Counted from the stretch's first letter, positions 1 through 6,960 are shown. The stretch is 9,740 nucleotides of DNA from Clostridium sp. CAG:590 (GCA_000431135.1 HF987838.1:1421-11160); one strand, 5' to 3'. A program made the numbers and translations. Notes: a model not told the origin generated them from the sequence alone.

Positions 1-611
1 TGCCGGTCGGAATTCTGTGTGCTGTTTTTATGGCAAAGTTCTGTCCGCAGAAATTATATAGGATATTAAAACCTGCCATTGAATTATTAGCAGGCATCCC
101 ATCCATTGTATATGGTTTCTTTGGGCTGGTTGTAATTGTTCCGGCAATGAGAAGTCTTTTTGGTGGAAGTGGTAAGAATATCATTACAGCGTCGGTTATG
201 TTAGGAATTATGATTCTTCCGACTATTATCGGTGTGGCAGAATCCTCTATCCGTGCAGTACCGGACAGTTATTATGAAGGTGCATTGGGATTGGGTGCTA
301 CGCATGAGCGTGCTGTGTTCTTTGCCGTACTGCCGGCAGCAAAGTCCGGTATCTTAGCCGGTGTGATCTTAGGAATCGGTCGTGTGATCGGGGAAACCAT
401 GGCAGTTGTTATGGTGGCCGGTAATCAGGCAACGATGCCTCACTCTCCGCTAGAAGGAGTAAGAACATTAACATCCAATATCGTATTGGAGATGGGATAT
501 GCATCCGGTCTTCATAAAGAAGCATTGATTGGTACAGCAGTTGTACTGTTCGTGTTCATTTTGATCATCAATTTGAGTTTCTCCGCAATTAAGGGAAAAG
601 GAAGGGATTAA
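1..611 (+). CDS. pstC: Phosphate ABC transporter permease PstC (5' end outside window)
   Basis: This is one of the two membrane permease subunits of the PstSCAB phosphate importer. The reading frame is open from base 3 (P-V-G-I-L-C...) with no start in view, so the gene begins upstream; the ATG at 30 is internal. The visible 202 residues match the C-terminal two thirds of the family: the ELLAGIPSIVYGFFGLV segment, several hydrophobic helices, and the cytoplasmic EAA-type loop (E-G-A-L-G-L-G-A, codons from about 276) that contacts the ATPase, followed by the GRVIGETMAV helix typical of PstC/PstA. The TAA stop (609-611) lies 3 bases before pstA, so the two are translationally linked. pstS and the operon promoter are presumably upstream and not visible. 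PstC rather than PstA is inferred from gene order and from the following paralogue. Confidence 0.95.
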   Translation, partial: PVGILCAVFMAKFCPQKLYRILKPAIELLAGIPSIVYGFFGLVVIVPAMRSLFGGSGKNIITASVMLGIMILPTIIGVAESSIRAVPDSYYEGALGLGATHERAVFFAVLPAAKSGILAGVILGIGRVIGETMAVVMVAGNQATMPHSPLEGVRTLTSNIVLEMGYASGLHKEALIGTAVVLFVFILIINLSFSAIKGKGRD

Positions 612-614
612 GAG

Positions 615-1529
615 ATGGAAGCAGTACAGAATGTTGAAAATAAGAAAGTAAATGCAAATGAGATCCAGGGGATTAATAAGCAGACATTTGCCCAGAGATT
701 AAGCGGATATAAGAGACAGCCGTTGTCTTTGTTTCTATTGATCGTGGTATGTTTATCTGCGTTACTGACGGTAGGAGTTTTATTGTTTCTGATTGGTTAT
801 ATATTGGTAAACGGTATTCCAAATATTAAGCCGGAGTTATTTGAATGGGAATACAATACAGATAATGTATCTATGCTGCCATCTATGATCAATACATTAT
901 ACATGACAGGTCTTACTTTGCTGATGGCAGTACCGGTAGGTGTTTTCTCAGCAATCTACATGGTAGAATATGCAAAGCGTGGAAGTAAACTTGTGAAGAT
1001 TGTGCGAACCACGACAGAGACATTGCAGGGAATTCCGTCTATTGTATATGGTCTGTTTGGCTATTTGATGTTTGTGATCGGCTGCCATTGGGGATATACG
1101 TTGATGGCAGGAGCAATTACATTAGCAATTATGGTATTGCCGGTTATTATGCGTACAACGGAGGAGGCACTGCTTTCCGTTCCGGATTCTTACCGGGAAG
1201 GTAGTTTCGGACTTGGAGCAGGCAGACTGCGAACCGTATTTGTGATCGTATTGCCATCGGCTATGCCGGGCATCTTTTCCGGTATCATTCTGGCAATCGG
1301 TCGTATTGTAGGAGAGACGGCGGCGTTGATCTTTACAGCAGGAACCGTTGCAACAGCAGCAACCGGAGTTATGGACTCTACCCGGACACTGGCAGTTCAT
1401 ATGTACTGTCTGCTGAGTGAGGGACTTTATATGAAACAGGCTTATGCAACAGCTGTTGTTCTGTTGGTTATGGTATTGGTGATCAATGCAATTTCCGGTA
1501 TGATCGCTAAGAAGTTTACAAAGAAATAA
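615..1529 (+). CDS. pstA: Phosphate ABC transporter permease PstA
   Basis: This is the second membrane permease of the phosphate importer, pairing with PstC to form the translocation channel. The protein has 304 residues, normal for the family. The first ~35 residues are hydrophilic and probably cytoplasmic. A hydrophobic helix follows at about 36-62, then the conserved permease core with TETLQGIPSIVYGLFGY and an EAA loop beginning at E195 (E-G-S-F-G-L-G-A), followed by GRIVGETAAL. The ATG at 615 follows a GGAAGGGA ribosome site at 600-607 that overlaps the end of pstC. The start lies 3 bases after the pstC stop and the stop is 20 bases before the chosen pstB start, so this is a tight operon. 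Core motifs are shared with PstC, as expected of paralogous permeases. Nothing is truncated or unusual. Confidence 0.96.
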   Translation: MEAVQNVENKKVNANEIQGINKQTFAQRLSGYKRQPLSLFLLIVVCLSALLTVGVLLFLIGYILVNGIPNIKPELFEWEYNTDNVSMLPSMINTLYMTGLTLLMAVPVGVFSAIYMVEYAKRGSKLVKIVRTTTETLQGIPSIVYGLFGYLMFVIGCHWGYTLMAGAITLAIMVLPVIMRTTEEALLSVPDSYREGSFGLGAGRLRTVFVIVLPSAMPGIFSGIILAIGRIVGETAALIFTAGTVATAATGVMDSTRTLAVHMYCLLSEGLYMKQAYATAVVLLVMVLVINAISGMIAKKFTKK

Positions 1530-1536
1530 GTAGAAT

Positions 1537-1540
1537 GGAG
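1537..1540 (+). promoter_or_regulatory. Ribosome binding site that decides the pstB start
   Basis: GGAG at 1537-1540 sits 9 bases before the ATG at 1550. It overlaps an earlier in-frame ATG at 1535, which has no comparable purine-rich site in front of it. This favours 1550 as the true start of pstB. Confidence 0.6.
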
Positions 1541-1549
1541 AAAAGTAAC

Positions 1550-2299
1550 ATGGACAAATTTACGATTGAAAATCTGGAATTATATTATAATGATTTTAAG
1601 GCATTAAAGGGAATTAATATGCACATTCCAAAGAATGAGATATCCGCATTTATCGGGCCTTCCGGTTGTGGTAAGTCCACATTCTTAAAGTCGCTAAACC
1701 GAATGAATGATTTGGTGGAAGGGTGTAAGATTACGGGAACAGCTTTATTAGACGGAGACGATATATATGGAGATATGGATGTCAATCTTCTTCGTAAGAA
1801 GGTTGGTATGGTATTTCAGAAACCAAATCCATTCCCGATGAGCGTGTATGATAATATCGCATTTGGACCAAGAACACATGGAATTCATTCGAAAGTGAAA
1901 TTGGATGAGATCGTGGAAAAGTCATTAAGAGATGCGGCAATCTGGGATGAATTAAAGGATCGTCTGAAAAAGAGTGCTTTGGGATTATCTGGTGGTCAAC
2001 AGCAGAGATTATGTATTGCCAGAGCATTGGCGGTACAGCCGGATGTGCTGTTAATGGATGAACCGACATCTGCACTTGATCCGATCTCAACATCGAAGAT
2101 CGAAGATCTGGCAGTGGAACTGAAGAAGGATTATACGATAGTTATGGTGACACATAATATGCAGCAGGCAGCCCGTATATCAGATAAGACGGCATTTTTC
2201 CTTCTGGGAGAAGTTGTGGAATATGATGATACCGAGAAATTGTTCTCCAGTCCAAGTGATAAGAGAACAGAGGATTATATTACAGGAAGGTTTGGTTGA
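1550..2299 (+). CDS. pstB: Phosphate ABC transporter ATP-binding protein PstB
   Basis: This is the cytoplasmic ATPase that drives PstCA phosphate import. With the ATG at 1550 the protein has 249 residues and opens MDKFTIENLELYYNDFKALK, the usual beginning for this family. The in-frame ATG at 1535 would add five residues but lacks a ribosome site. All ABC motifs are intact: Walker A GPSGCGKST at residues 36-44, Q-loop Q90 in VFQKPNPFP (a PstB-specific stretch), signature LSGGQQQR at 146-153, Walker B LLMDEP with D170 and catalytic E171, and H-loop H202 in VTHNM. The N-P-F-P motif and the S-V-Y-D-N-I-A-F-G that follows separate PstB from other ABC ATPases. The stop at 2297-2299 is 2 bases before the phoU ATG, so both are co-translated. 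Confidence 0.97.
   Translation: MDKFTIENLELYYNDFKALKGINMHIPKNEISAFIGPSGCGKSTFLKSLNRMNDLVEGCKITGTALLDGDDIYGDMDVNLLRKKVGMVFQKPNPFPMSVYDNIAFGPRTHGIHSKVKLDEIVEKSLRDAAIWDELKDRLKKSALGLSGGQQQRLCIARALAVQPDVLLMDEPTSALDPISTSKIEDLAVELKKDYTIVMVTHNMQQAARISDKTAFFLLGEVVEYDDTEKLFSSPSDKRTEDYITGRFG
2284..2290 (+). promoter_or_regulatory. Ribosome binding site of phoU inside the pstB 3' end
   Basis: AGGAAGG at 2284-2290 lies within the last codons of pstB. It is 11 bases before the ATG at 2302 and 5 before a TTG at 2296 that would overlap the pstB stop. The spacing alone is ambiguous. The family's typical opening MRNRFD begins exactly at 2302, so I prefer that start. Confidence 0.5.
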
Positions 2300-2301
2300 T
2301 T

Positions 2302-2955
2302 ATGCGGAATCGTTTTGATACACAGTTAGAATTATTAAATAAAGAATTAATCGAGATGGGTGCGTTGTGTGAGGAGTTGATCCGGCTTTCCCAGAAAGCA
2401 TTGCTGGAAGATAAGGACTACATTGAAACTGCCCGTTCCAAAGAGATGGAAGTAGACCAGATGGAAAGCGATATTGAGAGTCTGTGTATGAAATTGTTGT
2501 TAAAACAGCAGCCGGTAGCAAGAGATCTGCGTTCTGTATCCTCTGCACTGAAAATGATATCGGATATGGAACGGATTGGCGATCAGTCACTTGATATTAT
2601 CGAGATTGTAGAATATGTGAAAAAATGTGATCGTGAGAGCAAACAATACATTGAGGAGATGTCAAATGCAGCTGGAAAAATGGTTTCTGACAGTGTGGAA
2701 GCATTTGTTCGCAAAGATGAACAACTGGCAAAGGATGTCATTGCATCGGATGACAAAGTGGATTTGTTATTTGACATTATGAAAAAGCGTCTGATTGAGA
2801 CGATTTCCAAAGAACAGGCAAATGGAGAGATGTATATAGATCTTATTATGATTGCCAAATATTATGAGCGTATCGGAGATCATGCAACGAATATCGCAGA
2901 ATGGGTATTGTATTACCTGACCGGAACAAAAGTTTCAGGAAACAAAGATTCGTAA
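2302..2955 (+). CDS. phoU: Phosphate signalling regulator PhoU
   Basis: PhoU is a cytoplasmic all-helical protein that links the state of the Pst transporter to the phosphate-sensing kinase and restrains phosphate uptake when phosphate is plentiful. The 217 residues contain the two expected three-helix repeats, each with its metal-binding signature: ERIGDQSLDI at residues 90-99 and YERIGDHATNIAEW from about 188. The opening MRNRFDTQLE is typical of the family, which fixes the start at ATG 2302; a TTG at 2296 would add two residues. The gene follows pstB with a 2-base gap, the standard end of a pst operon. The last ~10 residues after YYLTG are polar and likely disordered. About 200 non-coding bases then separate it from the two-component genes, so phoU probably ends the first transcript or is partly read through. 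Confidence 0.96.
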   Translation: MRNRFDTQLELLNKELIEMGALCEELIRLSQKALLEDKDYIETARSKEMEVDQMESDIESLCMKLLLKQQPVARDLRSVSSALKMISDMERIGDQSLDIIEIVEYVKKCDRESKQYIEEMSNAAGKMVSDSVEAFVRKDEQLAKDVIASDDKVDLLFDIMKKRLIETISKEQANGEMYIDLIMIAKYYERIGDHATNIAEWVLYYLTGTKVSGNKDS

Positions 2956-3013
2956 GACAGAATGTAGAAATGGAAAATGGGAGCAATCTATTTGTAAAAC
3001 ATATGGAATAGAT

Positions 3014-3061
3014 TTCACATACATTTAACACAGATACGTTTGTAAAATGTATATGGATAAT
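3014..3061 (+). promoter_or_regulatory. Candidate PhoP-box cluster and promoter before phoP
   Basis: TTCACA (3014-3019) and TTAACA (3025-3030) are the same half-site pattern repeated with an 11-base period, matching the TT(A/T/C)ACA repeats known for Firmicute PhoP. The reverse-complement form TGTAAA occurs at 2993-2998, 3041-3046 and 3061-3066. A possible -10 element, GATAAT, lies at 3056-3061 with no good -35, as is common for activator-dependent promoters. This would allow PhoP to regulate phoPR itself. The hexamers are directly visible; their function is inferred and the region is AT-rich. Confidence 0.4.
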
Positions 3062-3077
3062 GTAAAATAAAGGAAAA

Positions 3078-3117
3078 CGGAGGGACTTGTAGAAAGATAT
3101 GGTTACAAGTCTTTTCG
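3078..3117 (+). terminator. Hairpin in the phoU-phoP gap, weak terminator or leader structure
   Basis: GACTTGTA (3084-3091) and TACAAGTC (3104-3111) are perfect 8-base complements around a 12-base loop. The stem can be extended outward to 3078/3117 with several G-U pairs. The T-tract after the perfect core is only TTTT followed by CG, so termination would be weak. It lies downstream of the candidate promoter and upstream of the phoP ribosome site, so it may instead be a leader structure or a partial terminator for phoU read-through. Confidence 0.45.
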
Positions 3118-3156
3118 TATTATCTAAGATGTGTTTTATAAAGGAGGAATGCACTC

Positions 3157-3843
3157 ATGATATATTTGTTAGAAGATGATACCAGTATTCAGAATTTTGT
3201 CTTATATACACTTAAAAATACAGGATTTGAGGCAGAAGGATTTGAACGCCCGAGTGATTTTTGGAAGCGGATGGAAGAGGAGATTCCGGATCTGCTACTG
3301 CTCGATATCATGCTGCCGGAAGAAGATGGTATGGAGATCCTGAAAAAGCTGCGTGACAATCGAAAAACGAAAAATCTGCCGATCATCATGCTGACTGCAA
3401 AAGGAACGGAATATGATAAGGTATTAGGATTGGACAGTGGAGCCGATGATTATGTGGCAAAGCCGTTTAGTATGATGGAACTGATGTCACGGATCAAGGC
3501 ATTATTGCGACGCAGTGAGATCAAAGAGGAAAAGAAAGATACTTATCAGGTGGAACCGTTATATGTGAATATTTCCAAACATATTGTAAAGGTGAATGAC
3601 GAGGAAGTGAATAGTCTGACGTATAAGGAATTTGAATTACTGTCTATGTTGTTACAGCATCAGGAGACTGTTTTATCCCGTGATCAGATTTTACAATCTA
3701 TCTGGGGATATGATTTTGACGGAGAGAGCCGAACCGTGGATGTTCATGTTAGAACCCTGCGTCAGAAGTTAGGGGATGCAGGCAAGTTAATCGAGACTGT
3801 GCGTGGATTTGGATATAAAATAGGAAAGGCAGAGGAAGATTAG
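3157..3843 (+). CDS. phoP: OmpR/PhoB-family response regulator, probable PhoP
   Basis: This is a cytoplasmic DNA-binding response regulator, most likely controlling the phosphate-starvation genes. The 228 residues comprise a receiver domain (about 1-115) and a winged-helix output domain (about 130-225). In the receiver I see acidic residues E6, D7 and D8, phosphoacceptor D50 in LLLDIMLP, T80 in MLTAKG and K102 in VAKPF. The output domain has L-T-Y-K-E-F-E-L-L and the recognition-helix region ESRTVDVHVRTLRQKLG, ending in VRGFGYKIG. A perfect AAGGAGG (3141-3147) stands 9 bases before the ATG. The kinase gene follows after 18 bases, so the two form one operon. The family assignment is certain; the PhoP role is inferred from the adjacent pst-phoU genes and the PhoR-like partner. 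PhoB would be an equivalent name. Confidence 0.88.
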   Translation: MIYLLEDDTSIQNFVLYTLKNTGFEAEGFERPSDFWKRMEEEIPDLLLLDIMLPEEDGMEILKKLRDNRKTKNLPIIMLTAKGTEYDKVLGLDSGADDYVAKPFSMMELMSRIKALLRRSEIKEEKKDTYQVEPLYVNISKHIVKVNDEEVNSLTYKEFELLSMLLQHQETVLSRDQILQSIWGYDFDGESRTVDVHVRTLRQKLGDAGKLIETVRGFGYKIGKAEED

Positions 3844-3861
3844 GTAAGGAAAGGTGATACT

Positions 3862-5655
3862 ATGATCAAGCGTATATTTAAAAATACATTTTGGGTATCT
3901 ATGGTAACGTTATTTATTGCGTATGTTATCATAGTCGGAATTTTATATGATTATTTTGACCGGCAGATAAAAACAGAATTGAAGACGGAAGCAGAATATA
4001 TTGCATGCGGACTCGAGTCTGTGGGGGATGCATATCTGGACAGTTTTGATCATAATCAGTATATCAGTGGGAAAGTGAGTGCATCCCAGGTGCATAAGAA
4101 TCGTATTACATGGGTGGATTCAGATGGAAACGTGTTATTTGACTCTACGGCTGACAAACAGAAGATGGAGAATCATAAGAACAGAGATGAGATTCAAAAA
4201 GCCTTAAAAAACGGAGAAGGATATACCGTACGTTATTCCCATACACTAGATGAACAGACAATCTATTATGCGGTGGAATTGTCAGATGGATCGGTATTGC
4301 GTGTATCAAGTGCATATAATACGGTGATATCCATTATTATGGCAATGATGCAGCCAACATTATTCCTTGTGTTGCTGATTATTGTGTTATCCTATTTTAT
4401 GTCAAAGAATGTTGCAAAGCGAATTGTAGCACCGATCAATAACATGGATCTGTTATATGGTGAAATGGATGAGGAATATGAAGAACTGGTGCCATTATTA
4501 AAACGAATCCGGAAACAGAATATTCTGATTGACCAGCAGATGGATGATCTGAAAACACAACAGGCGAAGTTTCAGGCACTTACGGAACATATGAGAGAGG
4601 GATTCCTGGTATTAGACAAGAAAGAAAATGTCATGTCTTATAACAAGGCTGCGGTGGAGTTGTTAGGCGCATCAAAGGACATGGATTACACAGGACATAA
4701 CGTGATTCAGTTTGACCGGGAACGTTCGTTGCGGGAAGCGGTGGATGAGGCGATTAATGGAGTCCGGACACAACGTACATTAGAAAATGGAGAAAGAATA
4801 TACCGGATTGTTGCAAACCCGATTGTAATCGAAGATGTGGTGAAAGATGAGACGGCAGAGGAACAGGCACCCAAAGCGGATATGGTTCCGAAAGATCAGG
4901 TAGAAGGTGTAATTGTAATTATCCTGGATGAGACAGAAAAAGAAAAAAGGGAGCAGTTGCGCAGGGAGTTTACTTCTAATGTATCGCATGAATTAAAGAC
5001 GCCGCTGACCTCGATTTCCGGTGTTGCAGAGATTATTATGAATGGAATTGTAAAAGCGGAAGATATACCGGGATTTGCAAAGAATATATATGAAGAAGCG
5101 GCACGCTTAATCGATCTGGTAAATGATATCATATTCCTTTCTAAGTTGGATGAAGAATCTTCGATCGGATATCAGACAGAGAACATTTCGCTGCTGGATA
5201 TGGCAAAGCAGGTAAAAAGTCGTTTGAAAATGCCATGTCAGGAAAAAGATGTATCCATCCATATTGTAGGAGAGGATGTGCAGATGGAAGGCGTGGCATC
5301 CATGGTAGAAGAGGTTATATATAATCTATGTGACAATGGTATTAAATATAACAAAGAGGGTGGAAAGGTTGCAGTGACATTGCGTGAAGTTACAGAGAAA
5401 GATATTCCATATGCTGCGATTGAGGTATCCGATACCGGAATCGGAATTGCAATGGATGACCAGGAGCGGGTATTTGAACGTTTTTACCGGGTAGATAAGA
5501 GTCACTCCAAAGCAATCGGAGGAACCGGACTGGGATTATCCATCGTCAAACATGTTGTAATGTTTCATCATGGAAATATTCATATACAGAGTGTGTTAGG
5601 AGAGGGTACCACCATTACGGTATTATTCCCAATTCATTATTATACAGCGGAATAA
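3862..5655 (+). CDS. phoR: Membrane sensor histidine kinase, probable PhoR
   Basis: This 597-residue kinase is the partner of the preceding regulator. In order: transmembrane helix 1 (about 9-31); an extracellular domain of ~120 residues containing WVDSDGNVLFDS and ENHKNRDEIQKAL, a pattern typical of PhoR-like external sensors; transmembrane helix 2 (about 158-180); a HAMP-like linker and coil (about 181-235); a PAS domain from about 237 (MREGFLVLDKKENVMSYN); HisKA with phosphorylated H376 in VSHELKTPLTS; and an ATPase domain with N-box CDNGIKYN (N492), G1 DTGIGIA (D524), F-box ERFYRVD and G2 GGTGLGLS (553-560). All catalytic motifs are intact. Residues about 328-348 form a charged, proline-containing insertion late in the PAS region. 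The ribosome site is AAGGTGAT at 3851-3858. The signal it reads is probably Pst/PhoU status rather than free phosphate, by analogy with other PhoR proteins. Confidence 0.9.
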   Translation: MIKRIFKNTFWVSMVTLFIAYVIIVGILYDYFDRQIKTELKTEAEYIACGLESVGDAYLDSFDHNQYISGKVSASQVHKNRITWVDSDGNVLFDSTADKQKMENHKNRDEIQKALKNGEGYTVRYSHTLDEQTIYYAVELSDGSVLRVSSAYNTVISIIMAMMQPTLFLVLLIIVLSYFMSKNVAKRIVAPINNMDLLYGEMDEEYEELVPLLKRIRKQNILIDQQMDDLKTQQAKFQALTEHMREGFLVLDKKENVMSYNKAAVELLGASKDMDYTGHNVIQFDRERSLREAVDEAINGVRTQRTLENGERIYRIVANPIVIEDVVKDETAEEQAPKADMVPKDQVEGVIVIILDETEKEKREQLRREFTSNVSHELKTPLTSISGVAEIIMNGIVKAEDIPGFAKNIYEEAARLIDLVNDIIFLSKLDEESSIGYQTENISLLDMAKQVKSRLKMPCQEKDVSIHIVGEDVQMEGVASMVEEVIYNLCDNGIKYNKEGGKVAVTLREVTEKDIPYAAIEVSDTGIGIAMDDQERVFERFYRVDKSHSKAIGGTGLGLSIVKHVVMFHHGNIHIQSVLGEGTTITVLFPIHYYTAE

Positions 5656-5667
5656 ATAAAGCTTTTC

Positions 5668-5711
5668 GGGTTGGATATTATGCATTTAAGTGTGATATTC
5701 AACCCTTTTTT
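5668..5711 (+). terminator. Intrinsic terminator after phoR
   Basis: GGGTTGGATAT (5668-5678) pairs with ATATTCAACCC (5695-5705) over 11 base pairs with one G-U, around a 16-base loop. Six T residues follow directly (5706-5711). It starts 12 bases after the phoR stop and separates the phosphate genes from the arginine genes. Confidence 0.88.
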
Positions 5712-5742
5712 ATGCAGAAAAAAAGAGAAATATACAAAAAGT

Positions 5743-5780
5743 ATTGCATAATATACATTAAAAGTGTATAATTATTAACG
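5743..5780 (+). promoter_or_regulatory. Candidate paired operator over P1, ArgR/AhrC-like
   Basis: TGCATAAT (5745-5752) and TGTATAAT (5765-5772) are near-identical repeats exactly 20 bases apart, two helical turns. The first is part of an imperfect dyad, TGCATA, A, TATACA (5745-5757). Paired, AT-rich, TG...CA-type boxes on the promoter are how ArgR/AhrC regulates arginine genes, and argC is the next gene. The match to the known ARG box is imperfect, and the second repeat coincides with the -10 element, so part of the similarity may be promoter sequence. Confidence 0.35.
5744..5772 (+). promoter_or_regulatory. argC: Upstream candidate promoter P1 of argC
   Basis: A perfect -10 TATAAT (5767-5772) lies 17 bases after TTGCAT (5744-5749), a weak -35 matching only the TTG. 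Transcription would start near 5779 and give a leader of about 140 bases before argC. It lies after the phoR terminator and is one of two candidates for this gene. Confidence 0.5.
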
Positions 5781-5792
5781 CAAATGACGGGA

Positions 5793-5820
5793 GAAGAACA
5801 ACCTTGAACAGGTTTTCTTC
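5793..5820 (+). other. Hairpin in the long argC leader
   Basis: GAAGAACAACCT (5793-5804) pairs with AGGTTTTCTTC (5810-5820), giving 11 pairs with one bulged C (5799) and a 5-base TGAAC loop. It would be in the RNA only if transcription starts at P1. Its right arm also overlaps a second, weaker inverted repeat centred on TTCCATGGAA (5818-5827), so two alternative folds are possible. No terminator-like T-tract follows. The function is unknown. Confidence 0.4.
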
Positions 5821-5845
5821 CATGGAAAGAAAAAGAGTTCCTTAC

Positions 5846-5874
5846 TATACATTAGCAAAAAAGGGTGTTATAAT
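5846..5874 (+). promoter_or_regulatory. argC: Proximal candidate promoter P2 of argC, extended -10
   Basis: TATAAT (5869-5874) is preceded by TGT, giving a full extended -10 (TGTTATAAT). Seventeen bases upstream is TATACA (5846-5851), matching four of six -35 consensus positions. The predicted start near 5881 leaves a ~39-base leader with the argC ribosome site at 5906. This is the best-looking promoter in the window. Confidence 0.65.
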
Positions 5875-5900
5875 AAGAAATTGTATTTCTTATTAAGAAA
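5871..5900 (+). promoter_or_regulatory. Perfect inverted repeat over the P2 -10 and start site, candidate operator
   Basis: TAATAAGAAA (5871-5880) and TTTCTTATTA (5886-5895) are perfect 10-base complements around a 5-base centre TTGTA. A third half-site, TAAGAAA (5894-5900), follows, so the heptamer occurs as plus (5874), minus (5886) and plus (5894), with the two plus copies 20 bases apart. No T-tract follows, so it is not a terminator. Its position over the -10 and predicted transcription start fits a repressor site. It does not resemble the ARG box, and the regulator is unknown. Confidence 0.5.
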
Positions 5901-5919
5901 GGAACAGGAAGGATTCAAT

Positions 5920-6960
5920 ATGATAAGAGCAGGAATTATTGGTTCTACAGGTTATGCAGGACAGGAATTAGTAAGATTGTTATTAGGACATAAGGAAGTT
6001 GAGATTGTCTGGTATGGATCAAGAAGTTATATCGATAAGAAGTATTATCAGGTGTTTGGCAATATGTTCGAGATTGTAGATGCCACATGCTTAGATGATA
6101 ATATGGATGAGTTAGCGGCTAAGGCAGATGTGATCTTTACTGCAACACCGCAGGGATTATGTGCTTCTTTGGTGAATGAGGATATTTTATCTAAGGTTAA
6201 GATTATTGACTTGAGTGCTGATTTCAGAATAAAGGATGTTGCTACATATGAAAAATGGTATGGGATTGAACACAAATCGCCACAGTATATTGAAGAGGCA
6301 GTGTATGGTCTGTGTGAGATCAACCGCGAGGACATAAAAGGAAAACGTTTAGTTGCCAATCCGGGATGCTATACGACATGTTCCATTCTTTCGTTATATC
6401 CGTTAGTAAAAGAGGGCGTGATCGATCCAAACAGTATTATTATTGATGCCAAATCCGGAACATCCGGAGCCGGAAGAGGTGCGAAGATCAATAATCTGTA
6501 CTGTGAAGTGAATGAGAATATGAAGGCATATGGAGTAGCTACCCACCGGCATACCCCGGAGATTGAGGAGCAGTTAGGATATGCGTGTGGACAGGAGATT
6601 GTCTTGAATTTTACACCACATCTGGTTCCGATGAACAGAGGTATTCTGGTCACGGCGTATGGCAATATGACAAAAGATTATACATATGAAGAAGTACGTG
6701 CCATTTATGATAAGTATTATGCAAAAGAGCATTTTATCCGTGTGTTGGACAAAGATGTTCCACCGGAAACACGATGGGTAGAGGGCAGTAATTTTGTGGA
6801 CGTAAACTTCAAGATTGATGAGAGAACCAAGCGGATTATTGCGATGGGAGCTTTGGATAATCTTGTAAAGGGAGCAGCCGGTCAGGCAGTTCAGAATATG
6901 AACCTGATCTTTGGACTTCCGGAGACAATGGGATTAGAGCAGGCACCAATGTTCCCGTAA
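5920..6960 (+). CDS. argC: N-acetyl-gamma-glutamyl-phosphate reductase ArgC
   Basis: ArgC is a cytoplasmic enzyme that reduces N-acetylglutamyl-5-phosphate to the semialdehyde with NADPH, the third step of arginine synthesis. The product has 346 residues, standard for the longer ArgC type. It opens MIRAGIIGSTGYAGQELVRLL, the dinucleotide-binding G-x-x-G-x-x-G loop. The catalytic cysteine is C150 in ANPGCYTT, and the conserved histidine motif HRHTPE is at 209-214. SGAGRGAK and the C-terminal NLVKGAAGQAVQNMN are also family marks. The start is ATG 5920, six bases after AGGAAGGA (5906-5913); an in-frame TTG at 5881 would add 13 residues unlike the family and would lie on the predicted transcription start, so I reject it. 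The substrate-supplying gene argB follows 49 bases later, in the same operon. Confidence 0.97.
   Translation: MIRAGIIGSTGYAGQELVRLLLGHKEVEIVWYGSRSYIDKKYYQVFGNMFEIVDATCLDDNMDELAAKADVIFTATPQGLCASLVNEDILSKVKIIDLSADFRIKDVATYEKWYGIEHKSPQYIEEAVYGLCEINREDIKGKRLVANPGCYTTCSILSLYPLVKEGVIDPNSIIIDAKSGTSGAGRGAKINNLYCEVNENMKAYGVATHRHTPEIEEQLGYACGQEIVLNFTPHLVPMNRGILVTAYGNMTKDYTYEEVRAIYDKYYAKEHFIRVLDKDVPPETRWVEGSNFVDVNFKIDERTKRIIAMGALDNLVKGAAGQAVQNMNLIFGLPETMGLEQAPMFP

Noticed and set aside
1122..1400. Minus-strand open frame opposite pstA
   Set aside because: It gives a Cys- and Asn-rich translation with no family resemblance and lies entirely within a conserved permease gene.
5785..5808. Seven-codon frame ATG ACG...TGA in the argC leader
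   Set aside because: It has no ribosome site, no arginine codons and no sign of function.
5785..5919. T-box-like elements in the argC leader (GACGGGAGAAG near 5786 and AAGGGTG at 5861)
   Set aside because: The leader is too short for Stem I plus antiterminator, the conserved GGTACCGCG part is missing, and AAGGGTG runs into the extended -10 of P2.
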